Source: JAJDAT01 sp964344185 (GTDB lineage Bacteria > Nitrospinota > Nitrospinia > Nitrospinales > JAJDAT01). Taken from it: a stretch of 64,000 bases of DNA. Every line of letters begins with the position of its first letter. The first letter of the stretch is position 1. Location: contig CAYFMN010000001.1 of NCBI GenBank assembly GCA_964344185.1, forward strand, positions 186,001 through 250,000, in the 5' to 3' direction. This document shows positions 9,503 through 18,682 of the stretch, piece after piece. A program made the position numbers and the translations under genes. A model generated the notes under the pieces. That model did not search any database and was not told the origin of the DNA. It worked only from the letters and a program-made list of their open reading frames with translations.

Positions 9503-11470
9503 ATGAAAAAAAACTTTAACTTTCTTTTCGGATTTTGGTTTTTATTTGTAACTGGAGTCGGTTTAAGAGTTTATAACCTTGACCAAACTCTTGGGCCTGG
9601 AGACGAAAACCAATATCTACTAGATTATGCAAATACGCCGTTCAAATATATAGCCACCACTTTTTTTTATGGCGGTCATCATATTTTTCACACGCTAATA
9701 ATGCGCTTAATGATTGTGTTATTTGGGGACGAAAATGCTATCGCCATAAGATTTCCCGCGTTCATTTGTGGACTAGGAACCCTTATTCTAGTTTATAAGA
9801 TAAGTCAAATATTGTTTAAGTCAAAGATTGTTCCTTTATTGTCTTTGGCCGTAATAGTTCTTAGCCCCATTCACATTTATTATTCGAATATAGCTAGAGG
9901 TTATAGTTTTATAATATTTTTTTCAGCTTTGATGGTTTTTGCGACTCTTCGTATTTTTGAATCGGGAAAGTTTGGAATATGGGGATGGGTAATGTCGATT
10001 TCGGCTTTCTTGTCGACTTATACTATTGCTACCAACGTTTATTTTGTTTTTGGATTGGGGTGTTGGGTTGCGTTGGTTGTGTTTGTTCCAGAATTGTTTA
10101 AAGAAACAGATTTTGTTGAAAATGACCGAAGACGAATTGTCTTAGGTTTTTTGACGGTTTTTATTGCCGCAGGTTTTATGACTCTTGCCGCTTATTGGCC
10201 TGTTTTGGATCAACTGACTGGCGAGGCGAAAAGCTATCACCTACCAAAAACAGCTCAGTCAAATAACTTTCAAACGGTTTATGGAATAGTTGAAAATTTA
10301 TTTAATAAAATTTTTATGGGGAAATTGGCTCTTTTTTTTCCCTTTGTTATCTGGGGATTTTTTTCTACAGAGATAAGGAAGAAATCTTATCGAGTTTTAG
10401 CGGTTTGTATATTGATTATTCCATTTTTGGTGCCGCTAATTACAGGCGTTGGCGGGTACGGAAGAAATTTTCTTTTTGATATCGTTATCATCGCTCCATT
10501 TTTGGCCGGAGGATTGGTTGCATTTGGGAGCTGGATGCAAAAGAATTTGAAACAATCAAATTGGGTTTTCAAGAATGGACTTGCATTAACGTTTTTTTTC
10601 GTCGCCATTTGGCAAGTAACTTTTGTTTATTTTCCGTCTGTAGATGTAGGATTTGATTTAAAAAAATTTAGGGAGGAAATGAGGAGTTTTGTGAATCCCT
10701 TAGATTTATTAGTTATTGCTAGTCCTCATAACTATTGGTATTCGCATAATGTGTATAAAAAAAATTTGAAACGCGCAATTTATTTGAACAAGCTTTCAGG
10801 CATTAAAGTCGCGACGGAGAATAAGAAAAAGTTAATTGATTTTCAATTGATTGACGGTTTTCAAGATTTTCCAATTTTCAAGTTTTTGCATGATAGGAAA
10901 GAGATTGTTTTCAAAAAAACGCATAGAGGATTTTCTATATTTTCTTTGAATGAGAGAAAAAATATAGCCCTATTGGAAAAAGATTTTGAATCCCAAGTTG
11001 TTTGGCTTCCTGTTAAAGGCGAAGGGAAGATAGAAATTGAAAAAAGAATTACGCTTGTAGGTAATTCCTCAGTAAAAATTATAAACAATAAGTCAAGCGA
11101 GCCATTTTTTGCTCAAGCCAATATGAACCGAATTATTCAAGTTGGAAATCCAATGTTTGTGGTTATGTTATGGGGAGGGCTGGAGTTACAAAAGGATAAT
11201 GGAGGATACAATATGGCCGCGCCGACTCTCATTTTAGAACATACCCAAACAAAAAAACATCTAGCTCTTCGAATGGGTAAAGTAAATGATGGTATAGTTA
11301 ATTATATCCGCAAAGGCTCCAATGAAGACGGTCCAGAATGGATGCTTTCTTCTTTTATGGGAATAATTTTACAGGGAGAATTTAATTTGAAATTGCAAAT
11401 TGCAGCGATGGAAGGGCAGTCGGCAATTTTTGACGGAATCAGCCTTTTTTTATTTGATGTTCCAAGTTAG
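9503..11470 (+). CDS. GT39/ArnT-type membrane glycosyltransferase
   Basis: 655 aa. The N-terminal two-thirds has about 10-12 hydrophobic segments. The first loop holds acidic residues (GPGDENQYLLDYANTP) and is followed by GHHIFHTLIMRLMIVLFGDENAIAIRFPAF, as in polyprenyl-phosphate-sugar-dependent mannosyl/aminoarabinose transferases. The last 200 residues form a soluble, presumably periplasmic domain. It is clearly related to the protein at 45459-47492 (both have an ARGY motif after HIYYS) and more distantly to 25495-27063. The acceptor (lipid A, protein or polysaccharide) is unknown. It is divergent from the carrier-protein operon, with only 124 bp between. Confidence 0.8.
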   Translation: MKKNFNFLFGFWFLFVTGVGLRVYNLDQTLGPGDENQYLLDYANTPFKYIATTFFYGGHHIFHTLIMRLMIVLFGDENAIAIRFPAFICGLGTLILVYKISQILFKSKIVPLLSLAVIVLSPIHIYYSNIARGYSFIIFFSALMVFATLRIFESGKFGIWGWVMSISAFLSTYTIATNVYFVFGLGCWVALVVFVPELFKETDFVENDRRRIVLGFLTVFIAAGFMTLAAYWPVLDQLTGEAKSYHLPKTAQSNNFQTVYGIVENLFNKIFMGKLALFFPFVIWGFFSTEIRKKSYRVLAVCILIIPFLVPLITGVGGYGRNFLFDIVIIAPFLAGGLVAFGSWMQKNLKQSNWVFKNGLALTFFFVAIWQVTFVYFPSVDVGFDLKKFREEMRSFVNPLDLLVIASPHNYWYSHNVYKKNLKRAIYLNKLSGIKVATENKKKLIDFQLIDGFQDFPIFKFLHDRKEIVFKKTHRGFSIFSLNERKNIALLEKDFESQVVWLPVKGEGKIEIEKRITLVGNSSVKIINNKSSEPFFAQANMNRIIQVGNPMFVVMLWGGLELQKDNGGYNMAAPTLILEHTQTKKHLALRMGKVNDGIVNYIRKGSNEDGPEWMLSSFMGIILQGEFNLKLQIAAMEGQSAIFDGISLFLFDVPS

Positions 11471-11487
11471 AGAACAAATGTCTATAA

Positions 11488-12804
11488 ATGAAAAAAGAAG
11501 ACGAAAATAAATCGTTATTAGCCCAGGAGTATAAAGTTCTCCATGAGGTTTCACAGGCTCTGCAATCTTCCTTGGAAACTAAGGAAATGTTGGAAAGAGT
11601 TCTATGGAGTATTACACAGTTTGAAGAACTCAAAGTAGAGCAAAAAGCAGGTATATTTCTGTCTGATTCTAATAAGAAAGTTCTCAAGCTTTATACGACT
11701 GTTGGCTATTTTTCCAAAGAATTCCTTGAAAAAGAAAAGGAAGTTCCTTTTGGAGATTGTTTATGCGGTAGGGTAGCTGTTTCGGGTCAATTGTTGATGA
11801 GCGAAAGCTGTTTCGAAGACTCGCGTCATGAGAGAACTTTTAGCGATATGAAAGCTCACGGTCATTATATTGTTCCGTTAAAGAGTCAGGAAGATTTGAT
11901 TGGCGTTATGTTTCTTTATACAAATACCAATCCATCTTGGTATCGACATAGTCAAGAAGTATTAATCTCAATCGGTGGACTTATTGCGGACGCTATAAAG
12001 AAAAAACAAATCGAAGAAGAATTAAATCGTCATAGAAATCATTTAGAGGAATTGGTTAACTCACGGACATCAGAATTAACTGAAGCAAATAAGATGTTAA
12101 AAATTGAAATTGAAGAACATAAAGAAACTCAATCAAGTTTAATAAATTCCAGAGAACAGTTAAGAAAATTGAGCAATCAAATACAGAACGTTCGAGAGGA
12201 GGAAAAATCTAGAATTTCCAGAGAAGTTCACGACCGTCTTGGTCAGGCGTTAACGGCTTTGAAAATGGATACATCTCATATTCAAAAAAAACTTTCTTCA
12301 GGTCAAATCGATTTAAAAGGGCGTCTGCAATCAATGATCTCTACTATAGATAATACAATTAAATCGGTGCAACAAATTGCCATGGAACTTAGACCTCCAA
12401 TTTTAGACGCCTTCGGTCTTTGTGAAGCGATTGCATGGGAAGCGGGAGAATGGAAAAAAAGATATGGGATTAATTTTGATCTTAATTGTTTACAAGATCA
12501 TGTTTATTTAGAGAGAGATCTAAAAACCGCTTTGTTTCGTATCTTTCAAGAAATTCTCACAAATGTTGTTCGCCATTCTAAAGCTACAAAAGTTCGAGTT
12601 AGTTTTAATTTAATCGAAGACAGGTTGGTTTTTGAAGTAGAAGATGATGGCATTGGTATTGAAAAGGAAAAAATAAATAGTTCTACTTCCATTGGACTTA
12701 TTGGTATCCAAGAAAGAGCCAATTCTTTTGATGGCAAGGTAGAGTTTGAGGGACGTCCTGGAGAAGGAACTAAAATAATAGTTAAAATTCCGGTTAAAAA
12801 ATGA
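11488..12804 (+). CDS. GAF-domain histidine kinase, NarX/DegS (HisKA_3) type
   Basis: 438 aa. A GAF domain lies at about residues 10-175 (LLAQEYKVLHEVSQALQSS...), then a coiled coil to about 230. The HisKA_3 phosphoacceptor follows at SREVHDRLGQALTALKMD, then an HATPase domain with EVEDDGIGI and an IGLIGIQERA box. No membrane segment is seen, so sensing is cytoplasmic. Its stop overlaps the start of a NarL-type response regulator by 4 bp (ATGA), so the two form a coupled pair. The GAF ligand is unknown; C92 and C94 in GDCLCGRVA are typical of a GAF subfamily found in such kinases. Confidence 0.92.
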   Translation: MKKEDENKSLLAQEYKVLHEVSQALQSSLETKEMLERVLWSITQFEELKVEQKAGIFLSDSNKKVLKLYTTVGYFSKEFLEKEKEVPFGDCLCGRVAVSGQLLMSESCFEDSRHERTFSDMKAHGHYIVPLKSQEDLIGVMFLYTNTNPSWYRHSQEVLISIGGLIADAIKKKQIEEELNRHRNHLEELVNSRTSELTEANKMLKIEIEEHKETQSSLINSREQLRKLSNQIQNVREEEKSRISREVHDRLGQALTALKMDTSHIQKKLSSGQIDLKGRLQSMISTIDNTIKSVQQIAMELRPPILDAFGLCEAIAWEAGEWKKRYGINFDLNCLQDHVYLERDLKTALFRIFQEILTNVVRHSKATKVRVSFNLIEDRLVFEVEDDGIGIEKEKINSSTSIGLIGIQERANSFDGKVEFEGRPGEGTKIIVKIPVKK

Positions 12805-13454
12805 AATCTTCAAAAGCAGGGTTCATAAAAGTTTTAATTGCGGACGATCACGAAATTGTTAGACAAGGTCTGAAGACAATTATTTCTGAAACTCCTGATT
12901 TGTCTGTTGTGGGCGAGGCTGAAAACGGCAACCAAGTTTTGGAGAAAATTAAAAATATGGACGTTGATGTAGTGGTGCTTGATTTTGATATGCCAGTCAA
13001 AAACGGTTTGGATACTCTAATTGAGTTAAAATCGATCTATCCCAAAATACCTGTTTTAATTTTAAGTATTTTCCCAGAAGATCATTACGGCACACGTTTC
13101 TTAAAGGCGGGAGCCTCTGGATATCTTGGAAAAGCGAGCGCATCCGAGCAATTGGTTGAAGCTGTCAGAAAAGTTTCGAAGGGCGGCAAATTTGTTTCTC
13201 CGGAGCTAACTGATAAATTGGTCGCAAATCTTAATAAAGATTCAGAAAAGCTTCCGCATGAAAACTTGACAGATAGAGAATTTCAAGTGTTTTGCATGCT
13301 TGCGGAAGGAAAAAAACTAAAGGAAATTGCAGAGAACCTTTGTCTAAGCATTAATACTATTAGTACTTATAGATCTCGTATTTTGGTTAAAATGGACGCC
13401 GAAAATAACGCCGATCTGATTCATTATGCGATTAAAAACGGTTTGATAAATTGA
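12801..13454 (+). CDS. NarL/FixJ-family response regulator
   Basis: 217 aa. The receiver domain (residues 9-125) has the acidic pocket ADDHE, the phosphoacceptor in VVVLDFDMPVKNG and the lysine in GYLGKAS. The C-terminal LuxR-type helix-turn-helix (about 150-215) reads LTDREFQVFCMLAEGKKLKEIA then LSINTISTYRSRILVKM. It is translationally coupled to the kinase at 11488-12804, which should phosphorylate it. It ends 6 bp from the convergent sigma-54 activator gene. Target promoters are unknown. Confidence 0.94.
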   Translation: MKSSKAGFIKVLIADDHEIVRQGLKTIISETPDLSVVGEAENGNQVLEKIKNMDVDVVVLDFDMPVKNGLDTLIELKSIYPKIPVLILSIFPEDHYGTRFLKAGASGYLGKASASEQLVEAVRKVSKGGKFVSPELTDKLVANLNKDSEKLPHENLTDREFQVFCMLAEGKKLKEIAENLCLSINTISTYRSRILVKMDAENNADLIHYAIKNGLIN

Positions 13455-13460
13455 TTGTTT

Positions 13461-14942
13461 TTATCCGTTTGGAAAATTTAAATATTTTTTAACTGTTCTT
13501 CTATCCAGCCCCGTTCTTCTCGCCACTTCTTCGTAGGTGCCAAACCGTTTATGAAGTAGTTCACAATATTGGCTTAATAATTCGACGGCTTTTAAGTTCC
13601 CATTTTCGATTTCATTAAGTAGATTGTCTTCTAGGTTCACTTTTTTTGTGAGGTCGCCTTTATAATTACGGGTTAGTAATATCCTTCGAACAGCCTGTTC
13701 GAGTTCTCTGACGTTTCCAGGCCATGGATATTGAGGCGGAAGATCTTTTTTGAAAGAATCCAAAACCATTCCTGTTAACGTTGCGCTTTTTTCTCCTGTC
13801 ATTCTAGTAATTAGTAGCTGTACAAGTCGCTCTAGTTCGGAAGAGTCTTCCTGAATGCGTTGGCGAAGCGGTGGAGCGGTAATAAAATCAGAGCAAAGTC
13901 GATAAAAAAAATCGTCTCTGAAATATCCCTCGTCCCTTAATTTTGCGAGAGGTCTATTGGTTGCGGCGATTACTCTGCCCGAAAATTTTTTTTCAGAATG
14001 GCTTCCAACCGGGGAAAATGTTCGTTCTTGCAAAACTTTTAAAAGTTTAATTTGTATTGGAATTCCTATGTCTCCAATTTCGTCTAAAAATAAAGAACCA
14101 TGAGAGCTACATCTTTCAAACAATCCTTTATGGCTTTCTACCGCTCCAGTAAAAGCTCCCTTTCGGTGCCCGAATAGTTCCGATTCAATTAACGTCTCAG
14201 GAAATTGCGAAAGGTTTATTGAAATGAAAGTTTCATTGAAGTTGTGAGTAAAGTTTTTTTTGATGGGATCGAAGGGAATAAATCCCGATCTCCCGATCGC
14301 TGAAGCCGCCGCTCCCTTTCCTGTTCCGGTTTCTCCTAGAATCATTGTAGAGAAGTCCTCCATCTGATTCCATAGATACCGATCATAAATCCTGACATCA
14401 AAGGTAAAAACGTTATTCCATAAAGCAAACCTGAGCGATTTCATTGATGGGCTTTCGCCGATTAACGCTTCAGAAATAAAATAAAAAGCTCTCCTTAATT
14501 GGTAAAAAATACCTAAATATCGAACTGCTTCTTGTTGTGATAATCCTGGATTGGTGAGTTCTAAAATTAGTTCTTCGGCAAAAGGTACGGTTGCCGGACC
14601 TATTTTTGCTTGTAATTGAGCCTGGATTAATTCGTCTAATTGGGGAACGAATAGATGATACGCGCGGAATAATATAGCGTTTTTTAGCAATACCCGATCT
14701 GCTTCAGAGTACATATCTAGAGCAATTCCGCCTTTTTCTCCAAGTTTAGAAAGACGGTCATTCAACGGTTCAAAAACGGCGCTTATGTAATGTTCCTGTT
14801 CTATACCATCCGGAGTTTTTTCAAATTTGAAGTGCTTTTTTATTTCTTCCCATTCTTCGCTAAATGGATTTGTGAAAATTGCTTTGGAAGCCAGGGAAAA
14901 AAATTCTTTATCCTTTGAGTCGAGATGATGTGTTGCTTTCAT
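13461..14942 (-). CDS. Sigma-54-dependent transcriptional activator (bEBP) without receiver domain
   Basis: 493 aa. The central AAA+ domain (about 190-425) has Walker A GETGTGKGAAA, the sigma-54 contact loop GAFTGA intact in ESELFGHRKGAFTGAVE, Walker B LFLDEIGD, and arginine fingers near YFRDDFFYRL. A Fis-type helix-turn-helix ends the protein (YEEVARRTGLDRRTVKKYLN). The N-terminal 190 residues are not a receiver, PAS or GAF domain that I can name, so control may be by a bound ligand or protein. It could serve the sigma-54 promoter I see upstream of the pilin at 63.8 kb, but nothing in the sequence ties the two. Confidence 0.9.
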   Translation of the reverse strand: MKATHHLDSKDKEFFSLASKAIFTNPFSEEWEEIKKHFKFEKTPDGIEQEHYISAVFEPLNDRLSKLGEKGGIALDMYSEADRVLLKNAILFRAYHLFVPQLDELIQAQLQAKIGPATVPFAEELILELTNPGLSQQEAVRYLGIFYQLRRAFYFISEALIGESPSMKSLRFALWNNVFTFDVRIYDRYLWNQMEDFSTMILGETGTGKGAAASAIGRSGFIPFDPIKKNFTHNFNETFISINLSQFPETLIESELFGHRKGAFTGAVESHKGLFERCSSHGSLFLDEIGDIGIPIQIKLLKVLQERTFSPVGSHSEKKFSGRVIAATNRPLAKLRDEGYFRDDFFYRLCSDFITAPPLRQRIQEDSSELERLVQLLITRMTGEKSATLTGMVLDSFKKDLPPQYPWPGNVRELEQAVRRILLTRNYKGDLTKKVNLEDNLLNEIENGNLKAVELLSQYCELLHKRFGTYEEVARRTGLDRRTVKKYLNFPNG

Positions 14943-15109
14943 TGAGTCCGCTTTCAGGGTTTTTAGTACAAAAATTGTAAGTTATGTAGTCTTTAATTGC
15001 ACATTATTTCGGAGTTTTTTTTGATTAAAAATTTTTCCAAGAACTAATTGCCATAAATCAAAAGTTTTCAAGATACTCGTTTTGGCGCCTTAGTTGCTTA
15101 TGACAACAT

Positions 15110-15125
15110 GTGATTTAAGTCACAA
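15110..15125. promoter_or_regulatory. Perfect CRP/FNR-family palindrome TGTGA-N6-TCACA
   Basis: TGTGATTTAAGTCACA matches the core of the CRP consensus in both half-sites. It lies in the 438-bp gap between the sigma-54 activator (start 14942) and the ceramidase-like gene (start 15381), about 170 bp upstream of the first and 260 bp upstream of the second. No CRP-type gene with a DNA-binding domain is in the window; the cyclic-nucleotide-binding protein at 1488 lacks one. The rest of the gap shows no gene or clear promoter. Confidence 0.5.
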
Positions 15126-15380
15126 AGTGAAAAAAGGTAAAATTCTGCGGCATTCTTGATGAGCAAATAGATTTTTTCTTTCGCTGGGATATCTAAAGAA
15201 AAATTGCGAGCTATTTAAAAAAAGTTCCAGCTTAAAGAACGTGGGAATTAATCTTGATTAAGGAATTTTTGTGAGTCCAAAGCTGTAATGAGTATCTTGG
15301 ATGGATTGAAAATAAGATTTCTTTTTGTAAATTTTACAAAACGTTTATTTTTTAAGCTATTTGAAACGTTAGGAGTGAAA

Positions 15381-16307
15381 ATGCCTTTTTATAAGCCAAT
15401 ACGTTTTCAAAATGATAATGTCAATACAGTTTTTTGTATGTTTATTCAGTGTCTGTTTTTTACATTTACAAAAGTGGGTAATTTTACGCTTAGTAAAACA
15501 AACTGGTTAGAGAATATTGATTCTCCTCAAAATTTACGGAAACTTGGATTTTTTTCATTTTTTACCGTCGCTTTAATTGGGATTTTCTTGATAGATAATG
15601 TTCCTCAACACTCTGAATGGTTATATTTCGCCGATCATAGAAGTTTTGCCGGCATTCCAAACTTTTTAAATGTTATTTCAAATCTATTTTTTATTTTTAT
15701 TGGAGTTTGTGGATTGAGGTTTGTGTTTGTTTCTCAACTCAGGAGTTATGGATTTGAATTTGAATGGGAAAGAGTCGCTCCATCAGTTTTCTTTTTTGGG
15801 GTTTTAGTGCAGGGGATTGGGTCTATTTGGTTTCATATAGAACCTAGCGCATCCCGACTTATTTGGGATCAATTCCCGCTGACATTTATATTTATAGGAA
15901 TTTTTGGGATTTTGGTTGGGGATAGAATCCAGTCGGATACTGTGCAAAGTATCTATGGGCCCTCGTTGTTTTTGACCTCACTGAGCGTTGGATGGTGGAT
16001 TTGGGTGATAGTTAATGGCAGTGGATTTGATATAAAACCGTATTTTTTTGTGCAGTTTTTTCCTTTGTTGGCTATGCTAATTGTCCTGATTTTTTTTCCT
16101 GGTCGCTATACCCGCGAAATCGATTATTGGAGAGTTTTACTTTTTTATGCTTGTGGAGGTTTTTTTGGAGCGTATGATCGGCAAGCTTTCGATATTTTAA
16201 TAGTTATAAGCGGAGAGACTCTTGGGCATATCTTTATGGCTGGAGCTGCATGGCAACTATTATCGATGTTTCAAAATAGAAAACGCGATTTATTTAAAAT
16301 AGAATAA
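15381..16307 (+). CDS. Ceramidase-like multi-pass membrane protein
   Basis: 308 aa from the ATG at 15381, chosen because AGGAG stands 5 bases upstream. The longer frame from 15288 has no ribosome site and a basic leader unlike the family. About seven hydrophobic helices follow. The motif order resembles the alkaline ceramidase/CREST superfamily: SEWLYFADHRSFAGIPNFLNVISN, then GSIWFHIEPSASRLIWDQFPLTF with a His and an Asp, and a late ETLGHIFMAGAAW His. In that superfamily these residues bind a metal and hydrolyse lipid amides. The substrate here is not known, and a non-enzymatic membrane role is possible. Confidence 0.62.
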   Translation: MPFYKPIRFQNDNVNTVFCMFIQCLFFTFTKVGNFTLSKTNWLENIDSPQNLRKLGFFSFFTVALIGIFLIDNVPQHSEWLYFADHRSFAGIPNFLNVISNLFFIFIGVCGLRFVFVSQLRSYGFEFEWERVAPSVFFFGVLVQGIGSIWFHIEPSASRLIWDQFPLTFIFIGIFGILVGDRIQSDTVQSIYGPSLFLTSLSVGWWIWVIVNGSGFDIKPYFFVQFFPLLAMLIVLIFFPGRYTREIDYWRVLLFYACGGFFGAYDRQAFDILIVISGETLGHIFMAGAAWQLLSMFQNRKRDLFKIE

Positions 16308-16320
16308 ATTAATTTCAGGA

Positions 16321-16413
16321 GACCTCTAATAATTGGCATTTTTTCTGGTTTGCTATCGCCTATCCCTTGAGTTTTAGGGTCAGGCTCCTGGCAAATCTGA
16401 TTTTTTAGAGGTT
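16321..16413 (+). repeat. 93-bp structured interspersed repeat, copy A
   Basis: It aligns without gaps to 42791-42883 with 11 differences in 93 bases by hand count. Inverted parts fold into nested stems: ACCTCTA with TAGAGGT at the ends, GGTTTGC with GCAAATC inside, GCCT with AGGC, and an apical CCCT-AGGG hairpin with loop around GAGTTT. It lies just after the ceramidase-like gene and before a convergent HDOD gene. The strand is assigned by matching copy orientation to the upstream gene in both cases. It could be a small mobile repeat (MITE/REP type) or a 3'-UTR RNA element. Confidence 0.75.
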
Positions 16414-16454
16414 CCCTTCAGAGAATCTATTTTTAAAAGTTAAAATTTTGCAAT

Positions 16455-17315
16455 TTAAGAGCTAAGAGCCAACTCGCTGCTAGCAATTGCTTCGCGAGTG
16501 TTTTCCAATAACTTATTTAACTTTGCATCTGAGATATCTAATATCTCTAGCCAGTTTTCTTCTAGAGGAGGCGAAAAGTTAGGCATCAAGCCATTTGATA
16601 TTTCTGCGGAGTTACAAATTTTATTAGCTAGATCGACGATTTGAGATAGAGTAACTTTTTCCGAGCTTTCTGGACTCCCGTCATGATGTTGATTAACGGC
16701 TTTTACTACATGAGGAGAAAGATTCCACCATTTCTGAATAAATTTTGCGCCTAGTTCTTGATGAGTAATTCCGAATTGTTCTTCTTCGAGTTGATCAAGA
16801 GAACGTTCCGACGAGTTTTGGTTTTCTTTTAAAAAATTTTCGTATTCATCAGGTATGAGAAAATCAAAAACCAATATTCCAACGTCGTGTAATAATCCCG
16901 CTAAATAGCTTGCTTCTAGCTCCTCCCAGGTTTTAATCATTTCTCGCGCGAAAATTTGAGTTAAATAAGCCACTCCAAAAGAATGTTTCCAAAAAGTTAG
17001 GGCATTAATGTTTTTGGGTTTCTTAAACGATTTAGGAAGTTCCAAACTATAAACTAAATCAAGCGAGTTTTTTATCCCCAAACGACTAATTGCTTCTGAT
17101 ACGTCGTGCGCTGGATCTCTTCCGCCTCCAAATAAAACACTATTGGCCAAGTGAATTAACTTTCCAGAAATTACAGATTCTGTTTCGACTAAATTAACAA
17201 CGCTATTAACATCCGAATCAGGATTGTTTGCAAGTTCTACCAATTTCTCCAGGATTTGAGATAAAGGAGGCAGGTTTCCATTGTGTTGGACTAAATCTAA
17301 GAGTTTTTCGCGCAC
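16455..17315 (-). CDS. HDOD-domain signalling protein
   Basis: 286 aa, nearly all one HDOD domain (about residues 8-215). It starts with LPPLSQILEKLVELANNPDSDVNSVVNLVETESVISGKLIHLANSVLFGG in family style, followed by EAISRLGIKNSLDLVYSLELP and an HD-like helical part (SYLAGLLHDVGILVFDF, then AVNQHHDGSPES). HDOD proteins take part in signalling and cyclic-di-GMP or chemotaxis-linked control, usually without catalysis. It is transcribed alone, downstream of the nitrite reductase homologues on the same strand but with a 153-bp gap. Its role is not further definable. Confidence 0.9.
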   Translation of the reverse strand: MREKLLDLVQHNGNLPPLSQILEKLVELANNPDSDVNSVVNLVETESVISGKLIHLANSVLFGGGRDPAHDVSEAISRLGIKNSLDLVYSLELPKSFKKPKNINALTFWKHSFGVAYLTQIFAREMIKTWEELEASYLAGLLHDVGILVFDFLIPDEYENFLKENQNSSERSLDQLEEEQFGITHQELGAKFIQKWWNLSPHVVKAVNQHHDGSPESSEKVTLSQIVDLANKICNSAEISNGLMPNFSPPLEENWLEILDISDAKLNKLLENTREAIASSELALSS

Positions 17316-17468
17316 TATTTAATTTTCGCTTGTAAGGTAGTTGGTCTTATTATAGCAAAATTTTTTTGATTCGCCAATTACGGAAGAGTTTGTTTTAATT
17401 AAACTTGATGTTTGGATATTTTAGGTTGAAGGAAATGTGTCGCGCATGGTGGGAGAAGTGGCGATGGC

Positions 17469-18560
17469 TTATTTTTTTTGAATTTTCTTTAATAAGTTTG
17501 AGTTTTGATTTCCTGAAACTTCCAATGTTCCATAAGCCCCTCTATCAATCCTAGAAATAGCATGATCTAAAATTATAAAGTTTCCTGAGTTTTCCAGCTT
17601 TAATTCAACTGCGGCTGCCCCTCCTGCCGGTATTAGCGTAGTTTGAATAGAAGTCATCTCGGATTTTAATGAACCTTCAGGATATACTTTGTCGAATATT
17701 TCTCCAATGATATGAAGACTTGAAATTTTTGAAACTCCCGCGTTTCCAAAAAAGATTCTAATGGTTTCACCTCTCTTGGCTTTTAACGCTCTGCGGCCAC
17801 TTAAGGCTTTTACTCGTCCATTAAACACTATGTATTCAGGCATTTCTCTCATCATTTTACTAGGGGAGAATTTTTGAAATCCCTTTTTGCCAACCGATCC
17901 TTGAGTAAAAAACTCTCCCTGCATTACGTAAAATTCCTTGTTAACATGCGCTAAACCTTCCTTTGGTTCAATTAAAATTAAGCCATAGAGGCCATTGGAA
18001 ATATGGGTGGGGACATTGCCCGAAGCGCAGTGATAAAGAAAAATTCCAGGATGAAGGGCTTTAAACGAAATTGTTTTATTTCCTCCTGGTTTAACTTGAG
18101 TGAGATTAGCTCCGCCCCCCGGGCCGGTTACGGCATGCAAATCAATGGAGTGCGTGTGAGTGCTTGATTTATGATTACTTAAAACTAACTCGATTTGATC
18201 TCCAACGCGAGCTCTTAAGAAAGGGCCTGGAACAGTTTCGTTATAAGTCCAAAATAAATATTCCGTTCCATCGGCTAAATATGAAATCACTTCTTTCGCT
18301 TCTAATTTAAAAAAGACCTTGGAATCAGAATCGTTAGATATTGGCCTTGGGATATCGCTAGGGTCTTTTGAAATTTCGGAGACTTTGGATATTAAGCTTT
18401 TATCCAACGTATGGAGATGAGGGGATTCAGAAGGCCCCACTCCTTCAAGGTGAGAATGATGGTGGCCATGTTTTAATGAGTCTGTAGCTATCGCGAAATG
18501 AAACGAAAAAACGATGTATAATATTGGCGTTACTATTAGAATTAAATTTTTTGTTTTCAT
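17469..18560 (-). CDS. Copper nitrite reductase homologue with axial Met replaced by Leu
   Basis: 363 aa from the ATG at 18560, which gives a proper signal peptide; the longer frame to 18635 begins beside a hairpin. Two cupredoxin domains. By motif alignment to NirK, type-1 copper ligands are H137, C178 and H186; type-2 ligands are H142, H177 and H333; the active-site Asp and His are D140 and H283. The axial type-1 position is L191 (HISNGLYG), where the neighbour gene has Met. A His-rich stretch (residues 31-50, HGHHHSH...PHLH) follows the signal peptide. It is probably periplasmic. It lies downstream of a second nirK-like gene and a RIC gene. Reduced or altered electron-transfer potential is inference. 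Confidence 0.85.
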   Translation of the reverse strand: MKTKNLILIVTPILYIVFSFHFAIATDSLKHGHHHSHLEGVGPSESPHLHTLDKSLISKVSEISKDPSDIPRPISNDSDSKVFFKLEAKEVISYLADGTEYLFWTYNETVPGPFLRARVGDQIELVLSNHKSSTHTHSIDLHAVTGPGGGANLTQVKPGGNKTISFKALHPGIFLYHCASGNVPTHISNGLYGLILIEPKEGLAHVNKEFYVMQGEFFTQGSVGKKGFQKFSPSKMMREMPEYIVFNGRVKALSGRRALKAKRGETIRIFFGNAGVSKISSLHIIGEIFDKVYPEGSLKSEMTSIQTTLIPAGGAAAVELKLENSGNFIILDHAISRIDRGAYGTLEVSGNQNSNLLKKIQKK

Positions 18561-18646
18561 TCTAACCAATAAATAACAGTTAAAAGACTTTGCGAAAAGT
18601 TTAAGTTTTAGAATTGTTTGATTTTTTTTAAACAATTTAGTTGTGT

Positions 18647-18674
18647 GTCGGCAGAGAGTTTTCTCTCTGCCGAC
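18647..18674 (-). promoter_or_regulatory. Perfect 12-bp hairpin between the two nirK-like genes
   Basis: GTCGGCAGAGAG and CTCTCTGCCGAC form a flawless stem with a 4-base loop. It starts 9 bases past the stop of the upstream nirK-like gene. Read on the minus strand, the stem is followed by ACACACAACT rather than a T-run. A strong intrinsic terminator is therefore unlikely; an mRNA-stabilising or partial attenuating hairpin that lowers expression of the second gene fits better. Confidence 0.65.
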
Positions 18675-18682
18675 TAAGCCTA

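Noticed and set aside
18561..18635. Longer N-terminus for the second nirK-like gene
   Set aside because: It would begin beside the hairpin and place the signal peptide 26 residues inside the protein.
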